Part shown: piece after piece, positions 40,269 through 47,611 of the stretch
Numbering within the stretch: the stretch's first letter is position 1
Layout of the letters: the number at the start of each line of letters is the position of its first letter
NCBI GenBank assembly: GCA_017883265.1
Contig: JADGNX010000003.1
Span: 1-59,102, forward strand
Direction: 5' to 3'
Length of the DNA: 59,102 nucleotides
DNA from: Thermoanaerobaculia bacterium
Lineage (GTDB): Bacteria > Acidobacteriota > Thermoanaerobaculia > Gp7-AA8
Notes under the pieces: generated by a model
What the model was told of the DNA's origin: nothing
Databases searched by the model: none
The model's input: the letters and a program-made list of their open reading frames with translations, nothing else
Translations under genes and position numbers: made by a program

Positions 40269-40930
40269 GCATGGATGACGCCAGCCAGGCGGCGAAGCTG
40301 ATCGCCATCGGAATCCACGGCCAGCTCTCTGACATTCCGGATGGGGGAGAGGCTACGGCCGTCGGCGTCGGGAACGTTTTCGTCAGCGTTCTCGGAGTTC
40401 CGCATGAACAGCCGCTTGCCGATCGGGAGCTGCTGTTGCGCGTGGCCGGGATTCGCCGCCAGTTGCTGGAGTCGGCAACATTCATCGGCATCCGGTATGG
40501 CGCCGCCTTCTCCAGCGTTGAAGAGCTGAAGAGCCGGTTCATCGGACGCGTTGCGAACGCGGCGGAGATTCTCCGAATGCGTCGCGGTTGCGTGGAGATG
40601 ACCATGAAGTTCCCGGTGGGGGGGGCTGCTGCGCCACCCGATCGACACGATTTCTCGAGCGGAGGCGATTACCTGCGCGCTCTCCAGTTCCATCGCAAGG
40701 CGGCGAAGCTGGATCCGGAGTTCAGCACGCTCGTTGAGCAGCGCCTGGCCCCTCTGGCGGTGGAATTTCGCTGGCGTCCGCGCGACGCGTCGTCGGTCGA
40801 GCTCGTGGCGCTCATTCTGCGGGGAGAGACCGATCGATTTCGAGCTGCGGCGGAAACGTTGCGAGACAGCCGGCAGGCGTTTCTTCTTTCGGGTCCATGG
40901 CCGCTGGAGGTGTTCGGTGAAGCCGTCTGA
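40265..40930 (+). CDS. Short, divergent GvpF/GvpL family protein (copy 3)
   Basis: 221 residues. The C-terminus A-F-L-L-S-G-P-W-P-L-E-V-F is the GvpF/L signature, and A-T-F-I-G-I-R-Y-G-A-A-F occupies the place of the central L-P-x-x-F-G-T motif. The usual V-Y-G/A-I start is weakly represented (A-I-G-I-H-G), and the protein is about 40 residues shorter than the other two copies. It starts at GTG 40265 in a 4-base overlap with the previous stop, or at ATG 40271. gvpK starts inside its last codons. Probably an assembly factor specialised for one of the GvpA homologs; this is inference. Confidence 0.78.
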   Translation: MSMDDASQAAKLIAIGIHGQLSDIPDGGEATAVGVGNVFVSVLGVPHEQPLADRELLLRVAGIRRQLLESATFIGIRYGAAFSSVEELKSRFIGRVANAAEILRMRRGCVEMTMKFPVGGAAAPPDRHDFSSGGDYLRALQFHRKAAKLDPEFSTLVEQRLAPLAVEFRWRPRDASSVELVALILRGETDRFRAAAETLRDSRQAFLLSGPWPLEVFGEAV

Positions 40931-41261
40931 GGCAGTGATCGTGAGCAACGATGAAGAGGCGCTGCTGCGGGAGCTGTCTTTCACAGATTCGGCGATTCCC
41001 GATCGTATCTCAGCGGATTCCGACTCGGTGGAAAATGGACTGGCTAAGCTGGTGCTATCGATCATCGAGCTGGTCCGTCGCCTTCTGGAAAAGCAGGCCC
41101 TCCGGCGCATGGACGCCGGCAACCTGAGCGAAGAAGAGATCGAGCAGCTCGGCTCCTCTCTGATGAAGCTCGAAGAGAAGATGCTGGAGATGAAGAAGGT
41201 TTTCGGGCTGGAGGGCGACGATCTGAACCTCTCGCTGGGCCCCATCCGGACTCTCGAGTAG
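40917..41261 (+). CDS. gvpK: Gas vesicle protein GvpK
   Basis: A 114-residue GvpK. The family core is present: S-V-E-N-G-L-A-K-L-V-L-S-I-I-E-L-V-R-R-L-L-E-K-Q-A-L-R-R-M, followed by L-S-E-E-E-I-E-Q-L-G and the C-terminal D-L-N-L-S-L-G-P-I. It is mostly helical and hydrophilic, and is required for vesicle formation in characterised clusters. GTG 40917 is chosen because GGAGG (40906-40910) lies six bases upstream and the start overlaps the preceding gene by 14 bases. The longer open frame from 40734 is a shadow of gvpF3. Confidence 0.92.
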   Translation: MKPSEAVIVSNDEEALLRELSFTDSAIPDRISADSDSVENGLAKLVLSIIELVRRLLEKQALRRMDAGNLSEEEIEQLGSSLMKLEEKMLEMKKVFGLEGDDLNLSLGPIRTLE

Positions 41262-41336
41262 AAGCTGAGGGCGCCTCGCATTCACCTCATGCTATCGTTA
41301 CGCTCCGCGTACGCGAATTGATTGAGGAGGTCGGCC

Positions 41337-41693
41337 TTGGCTATCGAAGATCGAGGGCTTCAGCGGCAGCCGCAAGGGCTCGTCGACATCCTCGACAAGA
41401 TTCTCGATAAGGGACTGGTCGTCGCTGGTGACATCAAGGTTTCCCTGGCCAACGTCGAACTACTGACGATCCAGCTTCGACTGGTGATCTGTTCCATCGA
41501 CAAGGCTGAGGCTATCGGCATCAACTGGTGGCGAGCGGACAGGTTCTATTCGAGTGATGCAAGGGCTGAGCTGGCCTCGGGTCAGGATGTAAAGGCCCTC
41601 GAGCAGCGTATCAAGGAACTCGAGCAGCGCCTCGGAGCGAACGAGACTCCATCCGCATCGATTGAAACGAAAGAGAACACGAAAGGCAGGTAA
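41337..41693 (+). CDS. gvpJ: Gas vesicle protein GvpJ
   Basis: 118 residues. The GvpA-like core G-L-V-D-I-L-D-K-I-L-D-K-G-L-V-V-A-G-D-I-K-V-S-L-A-N-V-E-L-L-T-I-Q-L-R-L followed by G-I-N-W-W is diagnostic of GvpJ. The C-terminal tail (about 85-118) is a short coiled coil, K-A-L-E-Q-R-I-K-E-L-E-Q-R-L. TTG 41337 follows a strong AGGAGG by six bases; the in-frame TTG 41322 lies before that site. GvpJ is a minor shell protein thought to form vesicle tips. It is separated from gvpK by 75 bases, which may hold an internal promoter, and from gvpA by 3 bases. Confidence 0.93.
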   Translation: MAIEDRGLQRQPQGLVDILDKILDKGLVVAGDIKVSLANVELLTIQLRLVICSIDKAEAIGINWWRADRFYSSDARAELASGQDVKALEQRIKELEQRLGANETPSASIETKENTKGR

Positions 41694-41696
41694 ATC

Positions 41697-41981
41697 ATGG
41701 CCGTGGAACGGGCGCCAGGCGGCACCAGTCTCATCGACGTACTCGATCGCATCCTCGACAAAGGCATCGTCATCGACGCCTGGGTCCGCATCTCATTGGT
41801 GGGCATCGATCTGATCACTGTCGAGGCACGCATCGTCATCGCCTCGATCGATACCTACCTGAAGTACGCCGAAGCAGTCGGCATCACGGGAACGATCTCC
41901 CGCCCTGCCGTGTCGAGCGGCGAGGGTTCTGGAAGCATGGGCAGCTCGACGCCTGTGGCCAGCCGCGGAACCGTACCGTAG
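41697..41981 (+). CDS. gvpA: Gas vesicle structural protein GvpA
   Basis: 94 residues. The core [21 protein letters not shown] and [30 protein letters not shown] is almost invariant GvpA, the hydrophobic ribbed shell protein. The C-terminal tail of about 25 residues is longer than usual and rich in Ser, Gly and Pro. Unusually, gvpA is the last gene of the cluster, directly after gvpJ. A strong promoter for this major protein is not obvious; the 75-base gvpK-gvpJ gap is the nearest candidate region. A REPIN-like element follows the stop by 27 bases. Confidence 0.96.
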   Translation: MAVERAPGGTSLIDVLDRILDKGIVIDAWVRISLVGIDLITVEARIVIASIDTYLKYAEAVGITGTISRPAVSSGEGSGSMGSSTPVASRGTVP

Positions 41982-42008
41982 CGCAAAGATTGCGCGCGGT
42001 GCGGCTTT

Positions 42009-42095
42009 AGTGGCGGGGCACCCGCTCTCGGATCCGCGCGTTGAACCACCGCTCGCCGCCCTCCCCTCGGCGGCCGAAGCGACCGCCGCTCCACT
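42009..42095. repeat. REPIN/MITE-like element, copy 2 (87 bp)
   Basis: It begins AGTGGCGGGGCACCCGCT and shares the whole right arm of copy 1 (cggccgaagcgaccgccgct plus the closing ccact). It also shares the internal GCGCG-GAACC block. It lies between gvpA and the S9 peptidase stop, in the same orientation as copy 1, so the pair flanks 37314-41981 as direct repeats. It may also serve as a hairpin between the convergent gvpA and peptidase genes. Confidence 0.8.
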
Positions 42096-42137
42096 CGTTG
42101 CGGGGCCGCACTATGGCACCGCCCCGCAGGCATCGCG

Positions 42138-44168
42138 TCATTTCTTCAGGAAGCCATCGAGCCAGCCGGTGACCGTCTGGTACCAGAGCCGCGAGTTCTG
42201 CGGCTTGAGCACCCAGTGACCTTCGTCGGGGAAATAGAGAAAGCGCGACGTGACTCCGCGGCGCTGCAGCGCCGTGAAGAGCTCCATACCCTGGCTGACC
42301 GGAACGCGGTAATCGAGCTCTCCGTGGACCACCAGTGTCGGTGTCTTGAAGTTCTTCGCGAAGCGATTGGGCGACCACTTCTGATAGAGCTCCGGGTTGT
42401 CCCACGGGTTGCCGCGGAACTCCCACTCCGGGAACCAGAGCTCCTCGGTCGACCCATACATCGCTTCGAGGTTGTAGACGCCGTCGTGCGTGACCAGAGC
42501 CTTGAAGCGGTCGGTGTGCCCGAGAATCCAGTCGATCATGTAGCCGCCGTAGGATGCTCCCGCGGCGCCGATCCGGTCCGGATAGACGTACGGCATCGCA
42601 GCCAGCTTATCGACGCCGTTCATGATGTCGGTGTAGGCCTTGCCACCCCAGTCGCCGGAGATTTCCTCGACGAACTTCTGGCCATAGCCAGTCGAGCCGC
42701 GTTGGTTCGGCATCAGAACGACGTAGCCCGCCGCCGCGAACATCTGCGGATTCCAGCGGTAGCCCCATGCGTCGTTCCATGCTCCCTGCGGGCCGCCGTG
42801 GATCAGTACGAGCCCCGGGTATTTCGTGTGGGCGTCGAAGTTTGGCGGCTTGATTATCAGCGCTTGAACATTGGCGCTTTCCGCCCCCGTGTACCAGATA
42901 TCCGAGGTCTCTCCCATCTGGATAGCGGAGAGGAGCCCGTCGTTGTCATGCGTCAATTGTGTAGCGGAACCGCCGCTCCGCGCGACGGAGAAGAGATCGG
43001 CAGGACGAGTCAACGACGAACGTGCGAAGAAAAGCGTACGACCATCCGGGCTGACCAAAACAGAGTCCGACGATCCTTCACCGTAGATGCGTCGGAGCGC
43101 ACCGCCTGGCAGTGAGACCTCGAAGATCGGCTGCTTCGACTTCTCCTCGGCAGTGATGAAGATCGACTTGCTGTCGGGGGCCCAGGTAATGGAAGAGACG
43201 CCGTTCTCCAGCGTCTTCGCCGTGCGGGTGATCGCGCCTGTCGATCGGTTGTAGAGCGTCAGCTCCCACAGATCGGATTCATATCCCGCCCGGGCCTGGG
43301 AGATGTAGGCGATCCACTTGCCGTCCGGCGAGTAATGCGGCGAGGTATCGCCGCCCTTTCGCGTGGTGATGCGCCGGCTCAGGCCTCCTGCGGTCGGAAC
43401 CAGGAAGAGATCGCTGTTGGTCGAGACTTCCTGATGGTCCTCGACGTTGCGCGTGTAGACGACCTCTTTTCCGTCCGGTGAAATGTCGAATTCGTCGCCG
43501 CCACCCAGCGAGAAGAAGGGAGCGTCAAACCTGCCCTGAGTCAGATCGACCGGATTGCCACGGAGCGGCACGTAAAGGATGTGGCTTCTCGTCGGCCCCT
43601 GCCAGCTCTTCCAGTGCCGGTAGAGAAGCGAGTCGATGACGCGCGCCTTGACCGGGTTGGCGTCGGCCAGGTCCATGCGGCTCTTCGCGCATTGCGGGTC
43701 TACACCGCAATCAGGATAGATGTCGGACGTGGCCAGCAGGGCCGAGCCGTCCGGTACCCAGCGAATGGCGGATGCCCCACCAGGAAGGGTCGAGACTTTG
43801 GTCAGTGATCCGCTGGCGACGTCGGCCAGATAGATCTGAGTCGTGTCGCCGTCCCGATCGGATACAAAGGCGATGAACTTGCCGTCCGGCGACCACATCG
43901 GACTCTGATCCAGATGCCCCTCGTCAGTCAGCCGTCTGGAAGCCCCGCCAGCTGCAGGGATCAGAAAAAGCGAACTTCTATTCTTGTTAGCCGCAAGGTC
44001 AGGAGTGGTGCCGACGTAGGCCAGCCACTGACCGTCGGGCGAAAGTTGAGGTGAGCCGATGCGCCGGATGCTCGCCATGTCGTTGAATGTCATCGGGTGC
44101 GTTGTCGTCTGTGCCGGTAGCGTGGCGGCGAGGGTCATCATCGACGCAGCTACGATCAGTCTCTTCAT
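42138..44168 (-). CDS. S9 family (prolyl oligopeptidase/acylaminoacyl-peptidase-like) exported peptidase
   Basis: 676 residues with a signal peptide (M-K-R-L-I-V-A-A-S-M-M-T-L-A-A-T-L-P-A-Q). Residues about 25-400 form a TolB/WD40-like beta-propeller with repeated S-P-D-G-K-W-I-A-Y units. The C-terminal alpha/beta-hydrolase domain carries the nucleophile in G-A-A-G-A-S-Y-G-G-Y-M, the acid in G-E-L-D-Y-R-V-P and the His in D-E-G-H-W-V. R-G-S-T-G-Y-G-Q-K-F is the usual oxyanion-region motif. It probably degrades short peptides in the periplasm. It is convergent with gvpA and has no functional link to the gas-vesicle genes that I can see. Confidence 0.9.
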   Translation of the reverse strand: MKRLIVAASMMTLAATLPAQTTTHPMTFNDMASIRRIGSPQLSPDGQWLAYVGTTPDLAANKNRSSLFLIPAAGGASRRLTDEGHLDQSPMWSPDGKFIAFVSDRDGDTTQIYLADVASGSLTKVSTLPGGASAIRWVPDGSALLATSDIYPDCGVDPQCAKSRMDLADANPVKARVIDSLLYRHWKSWQGPTRSHILYVPLRGNPVDLTQGRFDAPFFSLGGGDEFDISPDGKEVVYTRNVEDHQEVSTNSDLFLVPTAGGLSRRITTRKGGDTSPHYSPDGKWIAYISQARAGYESDLWELTLYNRSTGAITRTAKTLENGVSSITWAPDSKSIFITAEEKSKQPIFEVSLPGGALRRIYGEGSSDSVLVSPDGRTLFFARSSLTRPADLFSVARSGGSATQLTHDNDGLLSAIQMGETSDIWYTGAESANVQALIIKPPNFDAHTKYPGLVLIHGGPQGAWNDAWGYRWNPQMFAAAGYVVLMPNQRGSTGYGQKFVEEISGDWGGKAYTDIMNGVDKLAAMPYVYPDRIGAAGASYGGYMIDWILGHTDRFKALVTHDGVYNLEAMYGSTEELWFPEWEFRGNPWDNPELYQKWSPNRFAKNFKTPTLVVHGELDYRVPVSQGMELFTALQRRGVTSRFLYFPDEGHWVLKPQNSRLWYQTVTGWLDGFLKK

Positions 44169-44247
44169 GAAGCTCCTTTCGGCGCGGCCTCATATGCTCC
44201 CACCGCGCGAATGGGAAACAATATCAGAGGCGGAAAAAGAAAGAGTA

Positions 44248-44325
44248 AAGGGTGAAGATTGAAGAGTGAAAGCGCTTTGCGGCCGGGTTGCTTCTTTCCG
44301 CGGCCCCATTTCACTCTTCACCCTT
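44248..44325. repeat. Inverted repeat made of GTGAAGA-type units
   Basis: GAAGAGTGAAA (44261-44271) pairs exactly with TTTCACTCTTC (44309-44319), and AAGGGTGAAG (44248-44257) is the reverse complement of 44316-44325. The loop of about 37 bases is GC-rich. It lies in the 238-base gap between divergent S9 peptidase and thiG. Similar units recur at 49158-49180. Confidence 0.6.
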
Positions 44326-44406
44326 CGCTCATCATGAAGTCCTCACTTGAAACTTGAGACCCGAACCGCCACACTCCAGAGACAAGTCCGCTAACCGGAG
44401 ACCCAT

Positions 44407-45225
44407 ATGACCACGACTCTCATTGAATCCGCAGCCACCAACGCAGTGGCCGCAGCCGATCCGTTCATCCTCGGCGGGCGCACCTTTCAGTCGCGACTGA
44501 TCGTCGGTACGGGCAAGTACGCGACGATGGACCTCATGGCCAGGTCGCTGGAGGCATCGGGTGCCGAGGTGGTGACGGTCGCAGTCCGCCGGACCTCGAT
44601 CGCCGACCCCAGCCAGCCGCGTCTGTTCGACTATCTCGACCCTAAGAAATACTTTCTCCTCCCGAATACCGCGGGTTGCTACACCGCCGAGGACGCCATT
44701 CGATATGCGCGTCTGGGACGCGAAGTCGGTCTCTCCGATTGGGTGAAGCTCGAAGTCATCGGGGATCAGAAGACGCTCTTTCCTGACAACGCGGGCCTCC
44801 TGGAGGCGGCTGAAGTCCTGATTCGAGAGGGATTTACGGTCCTGCCGTATACGAATGATGATCCGATCGTCTGCCGGCGGCTTGAGGATCTCGGTTGCGC
44901 CGCGGTCATGCCGCTTGGTGCGCCGATCGGTTCGGGCCTCGGAATCCGCAACAAGACGAACATCAGGATCATCAAAGAGTTCGCGGGCGTCCCAGTGATT
45001 GTCGATGCCGGCGTCGGCACCGCATCCGATGCCACCGTTGCCATGGAGCTCGGGATCGACGCCGTGCTGATGAACACCGGAATCGCCGGCGCCGGGGATC
45101 CCGTAGCGATGGCTACGGCGATGAACTACGGCGTCAAGGCGGGGCGGTTGGCCTGGCGTGCAGGACGGATCGGCCGCAAGCTCTACGCGACGGCTTCCAG
45201 CCCGCTGACGGGCATGATCGAGTAG
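44407..45225 (+). CDS. thiG: Thiazole synthase
   Basis: A 272-residue ThiG, which builds the thiamine thiazole ring from deoxyxylulose-5-phosphate, dehydroglycine and ThiS-thiocarboxylate. It contains L-I-V-G-T-G-K-Y, the Schiff-base Lys in [19 protein letters not shown] and [11 protein letters not shown]. It has an N-terminal extension of about 20 residues. The ATG follows a GGAG seven bases upstream. No thiS, thiH/thiO, thiE or thiF gene is in the window. No convincing TPP-riboswitch core is visible in the leader. Confidence 0.94.
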   Translation: MTTTLIESAATNAVAAADPFILGGRTFQSRLIVGTGKYATMDLMARSLEASGAEVVTVAVRRTSIADPSQPRLFDYLDPKKYFLLPNTAGCYTAEDAIRYARLGREVGLSDWVKLEVIGDQKTLFPDNAGLLEAAEVLIREGFTVLPYTNDDPIVCRRLEDLGCAAVMPLGAPIGSGLGIRNKTNIRIIKEFAGVPVIVDAGVGTASDATVAMELGIDAVLMNTGIAGAGDPVAMATAMNYGVKAGRLAWRAGRIGRKLYATASSPLTGMIE

Positions 45226-45237
45226 ATCCGCGTCGCG

Positions 45238-46761
45238 TCACCCGGCGGAGGCTTGTCTTACGATCGCTACCGATCCAGCGATCATGATCAGCACGATCGG
45301 CAGGAGTGAGGTGGCGTGTCCCGGACCGAAGAACGGCTCGCCCAGGTTGAAGCTCGCCCACTCGCTGGCCGCTCCGTCTGGCGGGGCGGTGACGAAGGGC
45401 GCCGGCTCGTCGGCCGCCACCCGATTCACGGAGGTGTGGCCGGTGAAGGTCGCGGCACTCCACGGCGGCGTGATTGGCACTCTGCTCGAGAAGTGACCAG
45501 TGAAGAGCAAAGGGAGGATGTACTGCTCCATGGGCCGGGGAATCGAGCCTGACGGCTGGGGGTCGACGGCTACGGCTGCGAAATTGAAAAAGATCGACAG
45601 TGCCCCGATCGCGACGGCCAGGCGACGCAAGCCGCCCCTCACCTCGAGAATCATCAGTCCGAGAAATGGAATGGCGATGACCAGATATCGCGATCCGATT
45701 CCGAACCCCCCTTCCCAACCGTTGAATCCGGCGTTGAAGAGAATCCAGAAGGCGATCAGCAACGTGATCAGACGCAGTTCCGCGATGGCGCGCCGGCTGC
45801 GATTCCAGAACAGGGCGCCCGCGATGGCCGTGAGCAGGACCGGAGCAAAGTAGAACAAGCCGCGGTAGGGGGAGAACGTGATGCCCCAGAGCGCGTCCCA
45901 TTGAGGCAGACGAAGAATGCCGAGGAGGGCCTGCTTCGATACGAACCGGGCATCCATGGTGTCGATCGGCGTGCGGAAAAACCCGCCGCAGGTGATCTTC
46001 TGGTAGACGGCCAACGCCAGAAGCGGCGGAAGGGCCCCGAGCGCGCACAGGCCGACGGCATGCGCGCTGTCTCCCGTCCGGCGTCGCCTGAGAATCGCCA
46101 GCAGGGCAAGAACACCAAGAGCCGGGACGCAAAGGTAGTTGGTCAGGGCGCTGGTTCCGGCAGCCAGTCCAGCTCCGACGAGACGGCGAGGGGAGACGGG
46201 ATGATCATTTGTTTCAGGCAGAAGGGCGAAACCGAGGAAGAGGAATGCGGCGCTCGGCACGTGGGCCATGAGTACGGTGGAGTACGCCCAGAGCTGCGTG
46301 CCGAGCGCGAGGAGCAGGGAGACTGCCGCTGCCCACAGCGGCTCGACCTGACGCCGTCGCGCCAGGCGAAAGAGCAGCATGGGGATCAGAGCGCCGGTGA
46401 GCCCGCAGGTCACGAGCGTGCAGACGTAGCAGTTGAACGTCTTGACGATCGATGTGTCTGGATCGGTTCCAGCCGCTCGCTCCGCCGCGTACAACAGCGC
46501 ATAGGGGGCGGCAGCCAGGAACGACGCCCCCGGACTCTTGTTCGCGTAGGTGTGACCGCCCCAGGTGGAGATGTCGCCCGAGCTCCGCTGAAGACCATCC
46601 AGAGCGAAGGTATGCCGCTCGACAATGGCTCGGGTCAGATCGAACTGCGCGTTCTGATTCCACCCTCCGCCGGCATAGAAGTATGAGTAGCAGACGAACG
46701 AGAGAAGGAAGAGCCTGACGCTGATCTGGCGGTCGACGAGCGACAGCGCGGGTGTGGCCAC
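45238..46761 (-). CDS. Multi-pass membrane protein, glycosyltransferase-like
   Basis: 507 residues with about ten or more hydrophobic helices. The first luminal loop contains the D-L-T-R-A-I-V-E-R-H and Y-A-N-K-S-P-G-A-S-F-L segments typical of bacterial dolichyl-phosphate-mannose-type (PMT/ArnT-like) glycosyltransferases, and F-S-P-Y-R-G-L-F-Y-F-A-P and G-S-R-Y-L-V-I-A-I-P-F further support this. It probably transfers sugars from polyprenyl phosphate to an envelope glycan or protein. The frame is open to 46875, but GTG 46761 lies 7 bases after TACAAT and gives the normal N-terminus. The substrate is unknown. Its stop is 12 bases from the thiG stop. Confidence 0.7.
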   Translation of the reverse strand: MATPALSLVDRQISVRLFLLSFVCYSYFYAGGGWNQNAQFDLTRAIVERHTFALDGLQRSSGDISTWGGHTYANKSPGASFLAAAPYALLYAAERAAGTDPDTSIVKTFNCYVCTLVTCGLTGALIPMLLFRLARRRQVEPLWAAAVSLLLALGTQLWAYSTVLMAHVPSAAFLFLGFALLPETNDHPVSPRRLVGAGLAAGTSALTNYLCVPALGVLALLAILRRRRTGDSAHAVGLCALGALPPLLALAVYQKITCGGFFRTPIDTMDARFVSKQALLGILRLPQWDALWGITFSPYRGLFYFAPVLLTAIAGALFWNRSRRAIAELRLITLLIAFWILFNAGFNGWEGGFGIGSRYLVIAIPFLGLMILEVRGGLRRLAVAIGALSIFFNFAAVAVDPQPSGSIPRPMEQYILPLLFTGHFSSRVPITPPWSAATFTGHTSVNRVAADEPAPFVTAPPDGAASEWASFNLGEPFFGPGHATSLLPIVLIMIAGSVAIVRQASAG

Positions 46762-46768
46762 GCCGTCG

Positions 46769-46774
46769 ATTGTA
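46769..46774 (-). promoter_or_regulatory. -10-like hexamer of the membrane glycosyltransferase-like gene
   Basis: TACAAT on the minus strand, 7 bases before GTG 46761, with no Shine-Dalgarno. Confidence 0.45.
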
Positions 46775-46862
46775 CGGCTGCTTGACGGCGCATCCGTGGA
46801 GATGCGACGGTATGCGCTTCGAAAACGCCAGGCGATAGATCGAGGCGGATCGAGGAGGCACC

Positions 46863-47252
46863 ATGACCAGACCACTATCCATCTCCCGGATCATGCAGCT
46901 TGCCGTCAACGTTCAGGATCTGGCGCGTGCGACTGCCTTTTATCGCGACGTGCTCGGGCTGCCCCTGCTGTTCGAGGTCCCGACGATCTCATTTTTCGAT
47001 TGCGGCGGAGTCCGACTGATGCTGACCAGAGCGGAGACGCCGGAGCTCGACCACCCCTCCTCCATCATCTATTTTCAGGTCGACGATATCCGCTCGTCCT
47101 TTGAGGCCCTGCGGGAGTGCAACGTGAAGACCGTGTCCGAGCCGAGTCTGATCGCGCGAATGGAGGACCGCGAGGTCTGGATTGCCGCCTTCCGCGATTC
47201 GGAAGAGAATCTGCTGGCTCTGATGAGCGAGCCGCCGATCGATGTTCCGTGA
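46863..47252 (+). CDS. VOC (glyoxalase/bleomycin-resistance-fold) family protein
   Basis: A 129-residue single VOC module pair. I-M-Q-L-A-V-N-V-Q-D-L-A-R-A-T-A-F-Y-R-D-V-L-G-L is the classical first beta-alpha-beta unit, and F-D-C-G-G-V-R-L-M and D-P/S-E-E-N-L-L-A-L-M the following ones. The expected first ligand position holds Gln instead of the common His, so the metal dependence is uncertain. Members bind or modify small molecules; the substrate here is unknown. GGAGG lies just before the ATG. It is divergent from the membrane glycosyltransferase-like gene. Confidence 0.78.
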   Translation: MTRPLSISRIMQLAVNVQDLARATAFYRDVLGLPLLFEVPTISFFDCGGVRLMLTRAETPELDHPSSIIYFQVDDIRSSFEALRECNVKTVSEPSLIARMEDREVWIAAFRDSEENLLALMSEPPIDVP

Positions 47253-47374
47253 CAGGTCCGGACCGGCGATTGATCGGTGGACGGGGCTGAGACTGACAGG
47301 CGACGGACAAGCGATCAGCGGATCGTGGGTGGCGCCTGGTTGATCGCAACGTGGCCGGGAGAGTGAGGAAGGAA

Positions 47375-47599
47375 ATGGCGACGAAAGCGGTGAAGGATCC
47401 TGAAGAAAAGAAGGGAACCCGCCGGATTCCGATCTTTTTGAGTGAGGAACAGATCGCGTGGCTCAAAAAGGATAAGGATGGAGCTTCGGCGGCCGTCCGG
47501 GCCCTGATCGCGGAGGCCATGGCCATGGAGAATCTCGCCCGCAGCGTAGGCAAGACCCGCAGCGCAGGCAAGAAAGGCGCGGTCCGAAAGAAGAAGTAG
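47375..47599 (+). CDS. Small basic protein, ribbon-helix-helix-like
   Basis: 74 residues. R-R-I-P-I-F-L-S-E-E-Q-I-A-W-L-K-K followed by A-S-A-A-V-R-A-L-I-A-E-A-M looks like the strand-helix-helix pattern of CopG/Arc-type DNA-binding proteins. The C-terminal tail is Lys/Arg/Ser/Gly-rich (K-T-R-S-A-G-K-K-G-A-V-R-K-K-K) and resembles nucleic-acid-binding tails. ATG 47375 follows GAGGAAGGAA directly; an in-frame start at 47351 is less well placed. No toxin gene is adjacent, so an antitoxin role is not supported. A small DNA-binding regulator or nucleoid protein is the best guess. Confidence 0.6.
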   Translation: MATKAVKDPEEKKGTRRIPIFLSEEQIAWLKKDKDGASAAVRALIAEAMAMENLARSVGKTRSAGKKGAVRKKK

Positions 47600-47611
47600 A
47601 AAGGCGGAGGG

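Noticed and set aside
44340-44406. TPP riboswitch upstream of thiG
   Set aside because: A short CTTGAGACCCGAACC segment recalls part of the THI element, but the CTGAGA and GGATAATGC-type core and helices are absent.
47375-47599. Antitoxin of a toxin-antitoxin pair
   Set aside because: No small toxin-like gene is adjacent on either strand; xdhC follows convergently and a VOC gene precedes.
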